A DNA stretch of 64,000 bases from Craspedostauros australis (GCA_026770025.1 JAMXDE010000011.1:1674001-1738000), one strand, 5' to 3'. Positions 10,837 through 21,394 are shown, counted from the stretch's first letter. Notes: generated by a model not told the origin, from the letters alone. Numbers and translations: made by a program.

Positions 10837-12383
10837 TCATCTCCTCGGAATGGCAGCATCCAGAAAGATCTTCTTCACAACGCCCGTTTTGTCCACGATG
10901 AAGAAGAACACATCCCAGAACTTGGCCAACGGTCCCGACGAGGCCTCTAGGTATCCCAGCAGACCAGCTGTGGCCATGATGTCCATGATGCCAGTGGTGG
11001 TAGACCATCGCTTGTCCTTGTATTCTGTCTGCAGAATATCTTCGAGGCTGTTCCCGCCATTGGCTTGTCCATCATACTGCACATTGCATTGCCGAATGGC
11101 ATTGGCCAGACAGTAGGCGTCTTGGATGGCCTGATTGGTGCCCTGTCCCAGGAACGGTAGCATGGCGTGCGCTACATCACCGCAGACACTCAGGATGGCG
11201 ACCTTGTCTGCGCAGGTGCTTCCATTGCGGTTGGGGTTGCGATTTGTGTTGGTGACCACCATCACCTTGGTCCATCGCGCAAAGGGATTGTGGAAGTAGA
11301 TCCCGAACTCGAAGACATGGCCGGCATTGTCGATGAGTCGATCGATGATGGGCCTTGTGATGTGCGTGCGGATCTTGGCACCATCGATCTGCTGTCGCAT
11401 CTGCTGCTGGATGCGCTCGGCCTCGGATGATACCTTCCAAGTGATGTTCTCATCATCCTTTCTGGCGGTGAGCTTGGAGAAGGGCAAGGCGTTGCGGAAG
11501 ATGATGAAGCAGCTTCTGGTGTCGCGCTTGATGCCGCTGCTGGAGTTGCCGTTGTCATAGTTGCCGGTGAGGCAGAAGGCGCCGTCGCCAAAGTGTTGCT
11601 GCAAGACGGAATCTTGTGCAGTTTTGTTCATTCCGTCGTCGCTACTGCTGCTGCTACTACTATCGCTGTCCTCTTTGGCGACATCCCGGATGGCGTACCG
11701 GATGCGGATGCCAGAGTACACAAGCACCAAATTGCGTTGATTGTCTGATGGCGACCACGCATCGCCGTTGATGTACTGCTTGACAACGCTGTTGACACCA
11801 TCACAGCCCACCACCATATCGTACCAGTACGGCCCTTCTCTCGTTCCATCTTCGAATGCGAGATGGATGAACTCTCGCGCCTCCGTCTTTTGACATTCCA
11901 CATTCACCACTTGCTTGCCAGATGCACGGGCGTCGTCTTCAACTCTTCCAGAAGCACCTCCTGCAACTCTCCTCGCATGATGAAGTATGGTACGCCATGA
12001 CCTCGCCGTCCTCCCGGATCAGCGCCTTTGTCGTGGCGTCACTCCACATCCATGATCATCTGTCTGAGATTGAAGTGCAGCAGCTGAAGCTCTTCGTTGG
12101 ACGAGATCCAGTTGGTGGTCTTGGATCGCACGGTCGTCAACGGCAGCGCGGCATCGGCCACCGCACGCTGCAGGGACGGAGAGATTTGCTTCAGCACCGC
12201 CATGCCGCCGTTGAGCTCCGCGCCCGCACCTGCAACAACGTCCAATTCTGGTCTTGCATCGAAGCATGTCACGTCGAAGCATGTCACGTCGAAGCATGTC
12301 ACATCAATGTTGTGTGCATCGTTGCCGTTGTTGTTCTCGAAGGCATGTGCCAAGGAGAGGCCAGCGATGCCACCGCCGATCAC
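10837..12383 (-). pseudogene. FAD-dependent monooxygenase, frame-broken, copy 3
   Basis: Same sequence and frame breaks as copies 1 and 2. The longest open stretch, 10837-11910 (357 residues), could still give a C-terminal fragment with the substrate-side FAD motif, but it lacks the N-terminal dinucleotide-binding fold. Confidence 0.75.
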
Positions 12384-13383
12384 AGTATTCTTCCGTTTTG
12401 GTTGGTGGTTCCCACTCCTCTCCCACTCTCATTGCTGTGGCTGCTTCTGCTTCGCTTCTGCGTTGGAGTGATGACAAGGATGGTGATGACAGTGAGTTCG
12501 TTGCCACCACCATGCACGCGATGCAGATGTCACCAATCATCCTCTTTTGATGCATCAACCACGTCGTTGGTGTCATTGCTGCCATTGGTGCCAATGTTGT
12601 GATTCTTCTGGTTGTGGCTGTCTCTGTGGTTGCGCGATCAATGAGCGAGGAACCAAGTCAACCAGCCGACAGTGTTCGAAGTCTCTCTAGAAATAGAGAG
12701 AGAGGGAGAGACGGAGCATTGGCATGCTCTGTGAATAGATACTTGATGGCAGCGGTGATCATCATGTGAGCGTTGCGGTTGTGACGATCTGTATCAGTAT
12801 TCTACGGCGATGTCTGCAGCACCACCCATGGCCATCATCATCGCCACAGAGTTCGCAATGATTAGGTGAGGCGAGATGAGTCCTGGATACGTTTGTTGTC
12901 GATTGAAACACGAGCAGTGACACCATCTTCGTCGTCGTCATCCTCTCGACAAAACACGAGAAACGCCTCTGATGTCCACGGAAGAAGTCATCGTGGTGGG
13001 CTCCTCGCGCCGCAGAGGACTCGTCACATCGTGGATCCGCTCACCGCAGTCGTTCGATGACATCCAACTGCCGAAGTACATAGTATGCATGCGTATGGCA
13101 TAATGGTTGACTCCCCCAAGACCATCACAGAGGGATATGCCTCCTCATATTACACAACTATGATATCACATGAAGAGGCACAACTCCGCAGCATGACCAA
13201 GTTGGGCATCATCGAAAGTCGTATCGTGCGAGCGAGCGAGCTTGCCAGCTTCGGATCATGATGTGGCTGTCCACGGTCGTACTACACCATCGCATAGCAT
13301 ACAATACCATACCACACCATACACTGTGGTGGAATTGCACAAGTCCATGCAACTGCTTCATGGTCAACACGCATGATCATGAA

Positions 13384-13440
13384 ATGGAGGACATCAAGCT
13401 CGAGCAGATGAGCTCACAATCGCCATCCAAGCGCAACTGA
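13384..13440 (+). other. Small conserved ORF upstream of LRR copy 4
   Basis: Diverged counterpart of 4428-4484, with the same length and the same C-terminal peptide QMSSQSPSKRN. Here the frame stays open back to an ATG at 13258, giving 60 residues, but the extra part does not match the other copies. Confidence 0.45.
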
Positions 13441-13590
13441 TTTGGGACCACATACTCTGCCTGCTCTATCAGCTCTACCTGCTCTACTCATACGATTGTA
13501 CCACCAACAGCAACAATCAGCAGAAGCAGCAACTATCAGCAACAATCATCATCAGTAACAATCAGCAACAACAGCGACAACAACAAAAGG

Positions 13591-14910
13591 ATGAACCACA
13601 ACATGGATGCTGTCGCCAACATCAATACCAACAGCGATCATGATCCAGACTTCAAGATTTTCTGGAAAAAACTCTATGGAAAAGAGCCGTCACCGAAGAC
13701 CGTGTTCAATGTGCAGAGTTATCCAAGACAGTATTTCGGCTGCTACAGTGCCACACCCAAGCGGATGGAATACTGGGACATGGCCATCGAAGCAGGATTC
13801 ACCTTTGCTGACTTGAAATCGATGGTGAAGCAGCACAAGCACGTTGCTGTATCACCTCATGTTCTACTGAACGATTCGTTTCGCTGGGGCTACGGGCGGA
13901 TGTGCATTCGATCCCTGTATCTGGAATTCGGTCGCCATGGCCAAATCGGAGAAGAAGTCAAGCAAGTGATTCGCTTCATACTTCGATTGGCTGCCAAACA
14001 CCCACTCAAATCTTCATCCGACGAAGGCATCAGCTTGACTCATGACTTCATGAAGATGAAGCAGCTCCACGATATCCCTCTTGTGACACATCGTGTGTAT
14101 TTGTGGTCATGTGATCTTGTTGATTGCGACAAGCTCATGTTCAACATCTCACAAAACTCGAAATGGGTTGTGTTAGACAAATGTGAGCTCGCCAATGGGG
14201 GTGCTGATTTGTGCAGATGGCTGTCTCCAAACAATTGCAGCATCACCGAAGTATCCTTCGCATGCACCTTTATCACTTGTGATAACTTGGCAAAGCTATT
14301 CCAGTCAAACAAGCGCATCAACAAGCTCAACATCACATCCCTTGCGAGCTTCGGCGCCCGGGAAATCTACTCACAACAAGAAATCGACCAGATCATCAAA
14401 CTCCTTTCAGACGCATCACACCTGAAGAAGCTCAAGGTTGTCCGCATCTGGGGCAGAATATCGCGACCAGGGCAGATGATGAGGTTCGACACTTTGATAT
14501 CCCTCCTGGGAAACAAGAGCTTGTCATCTCTCACATGCTTGGACGACCCGAATCCCAACGAGTTTGAAGTTCCGCCCGAGACCCTCTCGGCACAAATGGA
14601 AGCACTTGAGAAAGCCTTGGAGCAGAATACCCAACTCACCAATCTCCACGTTTCTTCATGCACGCCTGACCAACATGTCCATTGGTGCGATGCGCTTGTT
14701 GAACGTACGTTGCGGCGAAATCATCGCAACAAGGTGAGAGCAGTTCTGTGTTCCCTTCCAACATGGTCGCGGCCACAGGCCCTGTTTGGGCAGATGGTGA
14801 TGAGAACAAGCAAACGTCGTGGTACAATGCATGCAATGGGTCCCATGGATCCCACGAACGAGACTTTCCATCTTCTGTTGCAGGGCAGTGAGATGTTGAA
14901 GCGGACATGA
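13591..14910 (+). CDS. LRR-like protein, diverged copy 4, C-terminally truncated
   Basis: A 439-residue paralogue of the gene at 132, about 72% identical by hand count. Differences fall mainly on the predicted strands: VKFSFCK versus VVLDKCE, KLNINFN versus KLNITSL, KKLDISV versus KKLKVVR. The helices that follow are nearly unchanged (LAKLFQSNKRIN, IIKLLSDASHL). The ORF ends at TGA where copies 1-3 have TGG (Gln-Ala-Trp-Asp). The downstream sequence still resembles the tail of the others, so the last ~28 residues were lost through a nonsense change. The leader is also CAA/CAG-rich but differs in length. Confidence 0.75.
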   Translation: MNHNMDAVANINTNSDHDPDFKIFWKKLYGKEPSPKTVFNVQSYPRQYFGCYSATPKRMEYWDMAIEAGFTFADLKSMVKQHKHVAVSPHVLLNDSFRWGYGRMCIRSLYLEFGRHGQIGEEVKQVIRFILRLAAKHPLKSSSDEGISLTHDFMKMKQLHDIPLVTHRVYLWSCDLVDCDKLMFNISQNSKWVVLDKCELANGGADLCRWLSPNNCSITEVSFACTFITCDNLAKLFQSNKRINKLNITSLASFGAREIYSQQEIDQIIKLLSDASHLKKLKVVRIWGRISRPGQMMRFDTLISLLGNKSLSSLTCLDDPNPNEFEVPPETLSAQMEALEKALEQNTQLTNLHVSSCTPDQHVHWCDALVERTLRRNHRNKVRAVLCSLPTWSRPQALFGQMVMRTSKRRGTMHAMGPMDPTNETFHLLLQGSEMLKRT

Positions 14911-15155
14911 GATGACAAGAGAGCGGATCGGCTCGTCCGAGTTGATGGTGCTTCTGCTTGTTATGTGGAAAAGAAAGACACATCGATGGTTGATGCGATC
15001 CGACATAGCTTTGGAATACTCTGTTCGTCGAGTAATTAGAACGTCATATGAAGATAGTATTGATACTCTGGTGCATGTGAGTGTGTTGTTGTACTACTAT
15101 GAGTAGGATGGAACAAGGGAGATGGCTGGGCGATTGTGATTGCGTGTTGTGGTTG

Positions 15156-16179
15156 GTGGCATCATCGATCTGCTGTCGCATCTGCTGCTGGATGCGCTCG
15201 GCCTCGGATGATACCTTCCAAGTGATGTTCTCATCATCCTTTCTGGCGGTGAGCTTGGAGAAGGGCAAGGCGTTGCGGAAGATGATGAAGCAGCTTCTGG
15301 TGTCGCGCTTGATGCCGCTGCTGGAGTTGCCGTTGTCATAGTTGCCGTTGTCATAGTTGCCGTTGTCATAGTTGCCGGTGAGGCAGAAGGCGCCGTTGCC
15401 AAAGTGTTGCTGCAAGACGGAATCTTGTGCAGTTTTGTTCATTCCGTCGTCGCTGCTGCTGCTGCTACTACTATCGCTGTCCTCTTTGGCGACATCCCGG
15501 ATGGCGTACCGGATGCGGATGCCAGAGTACACAAGCACCAAATTGCGTTGATTGTCTGATGGCGACCACGCATCGCCGTTGATGTACTGCTTGACAACGC
15601 TGTTGACACCATCACAGCCCACCACCATATCGTACCAGTACGGCCCTTCTCTCGTTCCATCTTCGAATGCGAGATGGATGAACTCTCCCGCCTCCGTCTT
15701 TTGACATTCCACATTCACCACTTGCTTGCCAGATGCACGGGCGTCGTCTTCAGCTCTTCCAGAAGCACCTCCTGCAACTCTCCTCGCATGATGGAGTATG
15801 GTACTCCATGACTTCGCCGTCCTCCCGGATCAGCGCCTTTGTCGTGGCGTCACTCCACATCCATGATCATCTGTCTGAGATTGAAGTGCAGCAGCTGAAG
15901 CTCTTCGTTGGACGAGATCCAGTTGGTGGTCTTGGATCGCACGGTCGTCAACGGCAGCGCGGCATCGGCCACCGCACGCTGCAGGGACGGAGAGATTTGC
16001 TTCAGCACCGCCATGCCGCCGTTGAGCTCCGCGCCCGCACCTGCAACGACGTCAAATTCTGGTCTTGCATCGAAGCACGTCACATCGAAGCATGTCACAT
16101 CAATGTTGTGTGCATCGTTACCGTTGTTGTTCTCGAAGGCATGCGCCAAGGAGAGGCCAGCGATGCCACCGCCGATCAC
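15156..16179 (-). pseudogene. FAD-dependent monooxygenase remnant, copy 4 (3' half deleted)
   Basis: N-terminal and middle parts of the same gene. The frame with VIGGGIAG starts at 16179, and the second frame runs from 15721. After the Gln-Gln-Ile-Asp stretch, homology stops at about 15156, so the second FAD motif is gone. The same frame breaks as in copies 1-3 are present. It differs from copy 1 by about 14 substitutions per kilobase (hand count) and by whole 15-base repeat units: VTCFD twice instead of three times, and DNGNY units added near 15335-15380. Confidence 0.75.
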
Positions 16180-16468
16180 GGTATTCTTCCGTTTTGGTTA
16201 GTGATTCTCATTTCCATTGCTGTTGCTGCTGCGTTGGAGTGAGGATGACAGGGATGGTGATGGCAGTGAGTTCGTCGCCACCACCATGCGCGCAATGTAG
16301 ATGACACCAATCATGCTCTTTTTTATGCATCAACGATGCCATTGCTGTCATTGCTGTGATCCTTTTGGTTGTGGCTGTCTCTGTGGTTGGGCGATCAATG
16401 AGCGAGGAACCAAGTCAAAAAGCCGGCATTGTTCCAAGTGCCTGTCTCACTCTCGAGAGGGACTCGGG

Positions 16469-17671
16469 CTATCCAACAGGTATCAACATCCACGGATCCA
16501 TCCAATGTTGCCAAATCGATTGACATTTCTGTGGCTGTGTGCTGCGTCCCTTGCGCCAATGATGGGCGAGGACATCGACGGAGGACAACTGATTGCCTCA
16601 ATGTGTCCTAGACTTGGTCATGATCAGTGTTTCCACCAAGAAATGGCTCACAGAACTTGCATTGAAATGGATCGGAAAGGTGTTGTCGAGCTCTGGAACT
16701 TGGTTGTCGGTGAACAAGACGACTGCGGGATTTGAGGCGTTTTCAATCATGGTGTAGTTCATGTTGCAGGCATCGACCCTCTCCGAGGCAGTGCAAGTCG
16801 GTGACGACAAGCACTTATTTTTGAACATGGGGGTTTTGCATGTGGCCCAGGACACGCATCCGCCATCAAGATCCCTTCGATGGACGGAGACAAAATCGCG
16901 ACCGTACTCCCATGAATCGACGTATCTCTGTGCTTCTGCTTGGAATTCCTTCTTTGGAAGAAATACCGACAGATACGGTGCAAAGTCTACCTGCAAAAAG
17001 AATGCACGTCTTCCTCTCACCCTGTTGTGGCAATTCTCGTATGTGTCATTGTAGATGAACTCCCTGCGCTTGTCAAATCCTTCAAGGTACCAAGCGGTCT
17101 ATTCCTCATCCAATGCGATGCGTCGACCCTTGCTTTCTCGGCCACTCCAAGCCAGAAGTTTTGCCAGAGAGTGAGAGAGCACGCGATTGCTGGTTTTGCC
17201 AGAGAAATCCACAAGGCAGTACGGTTGCAGTGGCATTGAAGCAGCTGGGCTTGAGATGATGGAATCAGACGCTGCCCGAGACACTTGGTGAATCTGATCG
17301 GCCTCTGCGTTTTGCGCCTGGCGGTCCATGCCGGCTGGATTCAGAAACGCGTTATCCTGTCGAGCCACATCTTGAGGTTGTTCGCTGGACAGTTGATGCA
17401 ACTTCACTTGGGCGATCAATGAGAAGCATAGTAGACAACCAAATCCCAACAAGAAACGCATGCGCTGAGTTCTGCACCAAATGGTATGGTGCCGTTGCCT
17501 GGGGTGCGCTTGTAGCGTCATCCGGCGGCGATGATGATGGTCGACTTCCATGCGCATTGTGCGGTTTCTTTGATGCCTTTCGTGATGTGTCGCTGTGGTT
17601 TGCGTGATGAATGAGAGCGTCGTGTTCCTTCGTGCATTTTGGGGGGTTCCGATCATTTTTGTACCACACAA
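16469..17671 (-). pseudogene. Fucosyltransferase-like glycosyltransferase with two in-frame stops
   Basis: One reading frame runs from 17671 to the stop at 16469-16471 (400 codons) with two internal stops: TAG near 17091 (ALDEE*TAWYLEGFD) and TGA near 16607 (TKSRTH*GNQLSSVD). Both sit where Trp (TGG) would fit. A likely start at 17461 begins MRFLLGFGCLLCFSLIAQ, a signal-anchor as in Golgi type II enzymes. The stretch FVSVHRRDLDGG resembles the HRR motif of GDP-fucose-dependent transferases; VLFTDNQVPELD and LAHHWRK follow. The rest of the frame is intact, so inactivation looks recent unless the stops are read through. Confidence 0.55.
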
Positions 17672-18128
17672 GTTTCATTTTTTCAACGAGACTCTGGCGA
17701 CGTACAGACGAACGGACGATTTGAACAGAGTGCTCGTAGACTGTGATGCACAGAATAGAGTGTTTAGAGTTGTTGCGAAGCACGTATGTGGAGTCGAGAA
17801 GAGGAGAGTATTCTACTCTCATATAATACATATAATACAAGCTCGTGCTTTCGATGTCACCTGTTCGATTCTGAATTGGTGAAGGGCCGTGGTGCTAAAC
17901 ACAGGCCACCTCAAAAGCTCACCTGTCAAAGCTTGCATCTCCTACTATATTGAGTGCCCTAAAACTTGGATTGGAGAAGTTGTTTGTTGTTTTACATATC
18001 ACAGTATTAGCACATTGGTAGCAATAGAGCAGTCTCCCTTCGGTAAGACCACTACCCCTTGGTTCGAAGTTGGATCATACGTACTCGTACTGGCATCAGT
18101 ACGGATACGGCACCTACATACTTGCACT
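17672..18128. other. Spacer with a degenerate tRNA-like stretch
   Basis: No gene seen. Around 18010-18075 the + strand has D-arm-like TTGGTAG, a run CCCTTCGGTAAGACC that recalls an anticodon arm, and GGTTCGAA like a T-loop. The arms cannot be paired into a canonical cloverleaf, so I do not call a tRNA. Confidence 0.4.
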
Positions 18129-19574
18129 TCATGGATTGATCCTCTTGACACGCAGCTTGGTTCCGATGTACTTGAATGTCATGAAGTACGAAAGCTCGCC
18201 TTCCTCCACAACCTCGAACTCGTACTTTGACAGCACCTTCGGCATCACGGAGTACATCTCCGCCTTGGCCAAAGTCTGGCCGACGCAGTTGCGGTTGCCA
18301 TGAGCGAACGTCATCATGCTCTTAAGCATGTCGTTCGTCGCGGTCTCCCAGCGCTTCGGGCTGAACTCGTCAGGGTTTTCGAACACGTGCTCACTGCGGT
18401 GCGGCAGCATGTGCGGGAGGAACACGTTGGAGCCGCTTGGAAGCTCCACCTTCGTGTTGCTGGTCTCATCGAGGAGGACGAAGTCGCGATTAAGCTTCCG
18501 GCCTGATCCCAACGCGATGACGGGGGCAATTCGGTTGGACTCGGTGATGACGTGTCTCATGCTCTCATTGGCCGCCTCAGCATCATCGCCGAGCAACGAT
18601 TTCTGCAGGTGCTTCATCGTCTCGGGATGCTTGGCCAACAACGTCACCGTGCTGGCCATGGTGTAACCCGTGGTATCGAAACCGCCAATGAGGAAAAGGA
18701 CGACGTCCGCGATCTTCTCGAGCTCAGTGTGATAGTGCGGGTTGCTGTCGATGAGCTTGATGACGGTGTTGTTGGGAGACTTGTTGGGGTTGTTCTGGTA
18801 GGCTCGCAGGATCTTTCTGCCGAATTCGGTGACGGCGTCTCCACATCGGCGGGCCTCGCGCACGGAGGGGATGAATGCTCCAAAGATCTTGCGCAGTGGG
18901 CTGAGGGACTGAGTGTAGGCGTACTCGCGGTACGCAATCAGGGAGTCGGCCGAGAACTGGTAGTACTCTTCATCGGTGGAGTTGTACTCGAAGCTGGCCT
19001 CCATGACGGAGTGGAAGACGAGCTTGGGGAACTCGTGGCCAGGATCGAAGGTCTTGTCGGTATCGGCGAGAGGCTCGAGGACCTCGTCGATGAACTTCTG
19101 CGCGTACTTGTTGCAGATGCTGTTCATGCGGCTGATCTCGCTGGATGCGAAGGCTGGCATGACACCCTTACGGAATGGCTTGCATCGTGGATCCTCAAAA
19201 GTGCGCGTGATGAGGGAGGGACACCCAACTGCGCCGTCGAACGACTTGTACAGAGCCCTGGACTTGTCCGTGGTCTTGTCCAAGAAGATCTCGCGCTGCG
19301 CTTTGGCATCACCGACGATGTACAGGCCACCTGGCATGGGGATGTTGAGCTTGAAGATAGATGCGCCGGTGGCCTTTGCCGTGTTGAGCAAGAACCATGG
19401 CGAATCGCCTCCCATCATGGATGACATGGTCTCGAACATGCCAACCTTTGCATTCGGAGGGGCATTCTTCGGTTGCGGCTTGTGGACGATGGTGTACAGC
19501 GCGAACGTGATAGCTGCGACGAGGACAGCCACGATGATGGAAGTGTCGGACATGGAAGAGATGAGGTCGCTCAT
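18129..19574 (-). CDS. Cytochrome P450 monooxygenase
   Basis: 481 residues, the usual P450 length, uninterrupted. An N-terminal membrane anchor (IIVAVLVAAITFALYTIV, about 13-30) points to the ER. Family motifs appear in order: I-helix oxygen-binding GGFDTT (about 290), ExxR as ESNR (about 345), FSPKRW in the PERF region, and the heme loop FAHGNRNCVG (423-432) with Cys430 as heme ligand. All catalytic signatures are intact. Substrate and CYP family cannot be read from the sequence. The start is the first ATG of the frame and precedes the hydrophobic anchor. Confidence 0.93.
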   Translation of the reverse strand: MSDLISSMSDTSIIVAVLVAAITFALYTIVHKPQPKNAPPNAKVGMFETMSSMMGGDSPWFLLNTAKATGASIFKLNIPMPGGLYIVGDAKAQREIFLDKTTDKSRALYKSFDGAVGCPSLITRTFEDPRCKPFRKGVMPAFASSEISRMNSICNKYAQKFIDEVLEPLADTDKTFDPGHEFPKLVFHSVMEASFEYNSTDEEYYQFSADSLIAYREYAYTQSLSPLRKIFGAFIPSVREARRCGDAVTEFGRKILRAYQNNPNKSPNNTVIKLIDSNPHYHTELEKIADVVLFLIGGFDTTGYTMASTVTLLAKHPETMKHLQKSLLGDDAEAANESMRHVITESNRIAPVIALGSGRKLNRDFVLLDETSNTKVELPSGSNVFLPHMLPHRSEHVFENPDEFSPKRWETATNDMLKSMMTFAHGNRNCVGQTLAKAEMYSVMPKVLSKYEFEVVEEGELSYFMTFKYIGTKLRVKRINP

Positions 19575-21394
19575 GGTGTCTGATGTTGTGGTGATTGTGG
19601 TTGTGTGATTTTGTGAGGGGTGGAAATCGTGACAGGAGTATTGATACTCGTGTGCGGGCGGGTGATCGTTGGCTTCGGAATGATTGCGATTGCGGATTAT
19701 GTCTTGATGAATGGAGCTGGGGATTGATTCCTTTCTCTGTACGCGTATCTACCCGCAGAAACATGCATGAGATGACGTATTCTCGAAGGTTGTGAATGCG
19801 TCAACTCGCCGATGATCATCACGACAGCGGTGCTCCCACCGATCATGATCCATCAGGCAACCAAGTCAGCTCGACTCAACGCAACGCAACTCACGTCACT
19901 ACCAAATCCAAACAGAAGTTAGACAAGGGGGTGCAAATAGGCGGAGGAGGAGGAGGAGGAGGAGGAGGAGGAGACAGAGATGGAGGGAGAGAGTACTGTG
20001 GAGGAGACAGAGATGGAGGGAGAGAGTACTGTGGAGGCCTCGAGAGAGCGAAAGTGACGATGTCGACAGTCTGGTCCATTTTCTGTGATAGCCAATCCTT
20101 TCTCGATTTGCTGGTTTGATGGACCATTCGCCTTTTGGAGCAATTTGTCTAATTTGACGCACAGAGAAATGTGTAGAAATAGCATAAGTAAATCCGGACA
20201 ATCGGGATAAATGATGGTGGCAATGGAGCAGAATGATGAGGTTGGATTGGTTCACTCACTGTGTCAGATGCATATGTGCCTTGTTTCTGTTTAGATTTGT
20301 ACCTGGTTAATGCAAAAGAGACTATGTCTGATAAATCTCAGCGTTTTCGCGCAGCTCGCGCGGCATTCACACGTCCACTTGCGCGTGACGCACTGACACA
20401 AACGACAATCTCAAAATGACGGTTCGTGTTTGGTTTGAAAGAATCGTCCATCGAAGTGCGCGTCATTTGGTGTCCAAGTGTGGCACAGGGAGCGGCGGAA
20501 TGGATGAATGAGACGCAACAATTGATGAATGCCATAACAACTGCGACGCGCAAGTGCAATCATGATGGATTCTTTTGTTGCACTGTCGAATTGACTCCAT
20601 GCGGTGACATGTTCGACATTGCCGACGTTCCCACCACCAACGACGCCGCACATGAATGAGCCTGAGTGATCAGTTGTTCATTCGTCGTCATCTTCTTCTC
20701 GTGGCTGCGTGTTGCGGAACTTGTGAAATCGCCCATCTTCCGGTGTTTGTAATTGGGTGGTCAGGAGAAGCAGGAGAAGGAGGAGAAGGACGGGGAAGGG
20801 GAGGAACACCATGAAGACCAACGACTGCGTGCCGATGTTATCGAACACGGACGGGATGGAGTTGACCTGCACTACGCAATCCATTGTCCAGATCGATGCA
20901 CATCGCAACTGTGGAGCATAGTTGCACCCCTACCAACATCGATCTTCTTTTCTCAATCAGCTTGAAAATCACGTTGGAAGAGTCGTTGATGGAATCAAAC
21001 CAATGGACAGGCTGGAGTCGCAAACGTAGCTTTGTGAGAATCTGCCTGTATGTTTGGCTGCAGATCTGCTTGTCTGTCTGTTTGAATATGTAGATACTGT
21101 AATGACAACGTCTGTCTGTTTGATATGCTCTACTTTCTTCCACGAACCATGTAGTGTTAGACTATTCTTCTCACAAATTAGGACCAAATATGTGTTACTC
21201 CGTGTGAATTACAACCACACTGAACCCGAGTATTCGATTAGCTTCTCAGGAAATGCAACACAAAACCGATCTGGCGACACGCTTCTCCATCCACGGCCGC
21301 ATCATCCAAAACTCGTATCAGGGAAGCTGTTGGCATGTGTGCATGTCTCTGTCTCTCTGCGACGTAGATGGGCAGATGGATGGACGATTGAAAG
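19575..21394. other. Gene-poor 1.8 kb between the P450 and the response regulator
   Basis: I find no convincing gene. Open frames here (for example 20426-20659 +) lack recognisable features. It holds a GGA tract and a 33-base tandem duplication (separate entry) and a second purine tract near 20760-20800. Both flanking genes are transcribed away from it, so their promoters must lie at its ends. Confidence 0.6.
19943..20036 (+). repeat. GGA microsatellite followed by a 33-base direct repeat
   Basis: About ten GGA triplets (19943-19972) lead into two perfect copies of a 33-base unit at 19971-20003 and 20004-20036 (starting GAGACAGAGATGGAGG). The strong purine bias on one strand could form triplex or quadruplex DNA; that is inference. 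Confidence 0.85.

Larger units (their letters stand above)
8977..13444. repeat. Tandem repeat unit, copy 3, with a switched right end
   Basis: Third unit, apparently identical to copies 1 and 2 up to about 13313. From there the last ~130 bases are a diverged version of the unit's right end, 20 bases shorter in total. They are homologous to 4326-4488 but differ at many positions. This switch marks where the young triplicated part meets the older flank of copy 4. Confidence 0.9.
13445..16445. repeat. Tandem repeat unit, copy 4: diverged and internally deleted
   Basis: Fourth unit. The LRR-like gene and its flanks are diverged. About 670 bases are missing, matching roughly 1735-2400 of copy 1, including the 3' half of the monooxygenase. 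The rest of the monooxygenase block is close to identical. Homology to copy 1 ends near 16445, equivalent to about 3705 of copy 1, just before the end of the neighbouring glycosyltransferase pseudogene. Confidence 0.9.

Noticed and set aside
1-16445. Array as a mobile element
   Set aside because: No transposase, reverse transcriptase, terminal repeats or target-site duplication; the boundaries behave like unequal crossing-over.
18552-19424. 290-residue + strand ORF inside the P450 gene
   Set aside because: It is antisense to a P450 with all family motifs; the frame is a codon-bias shadow.
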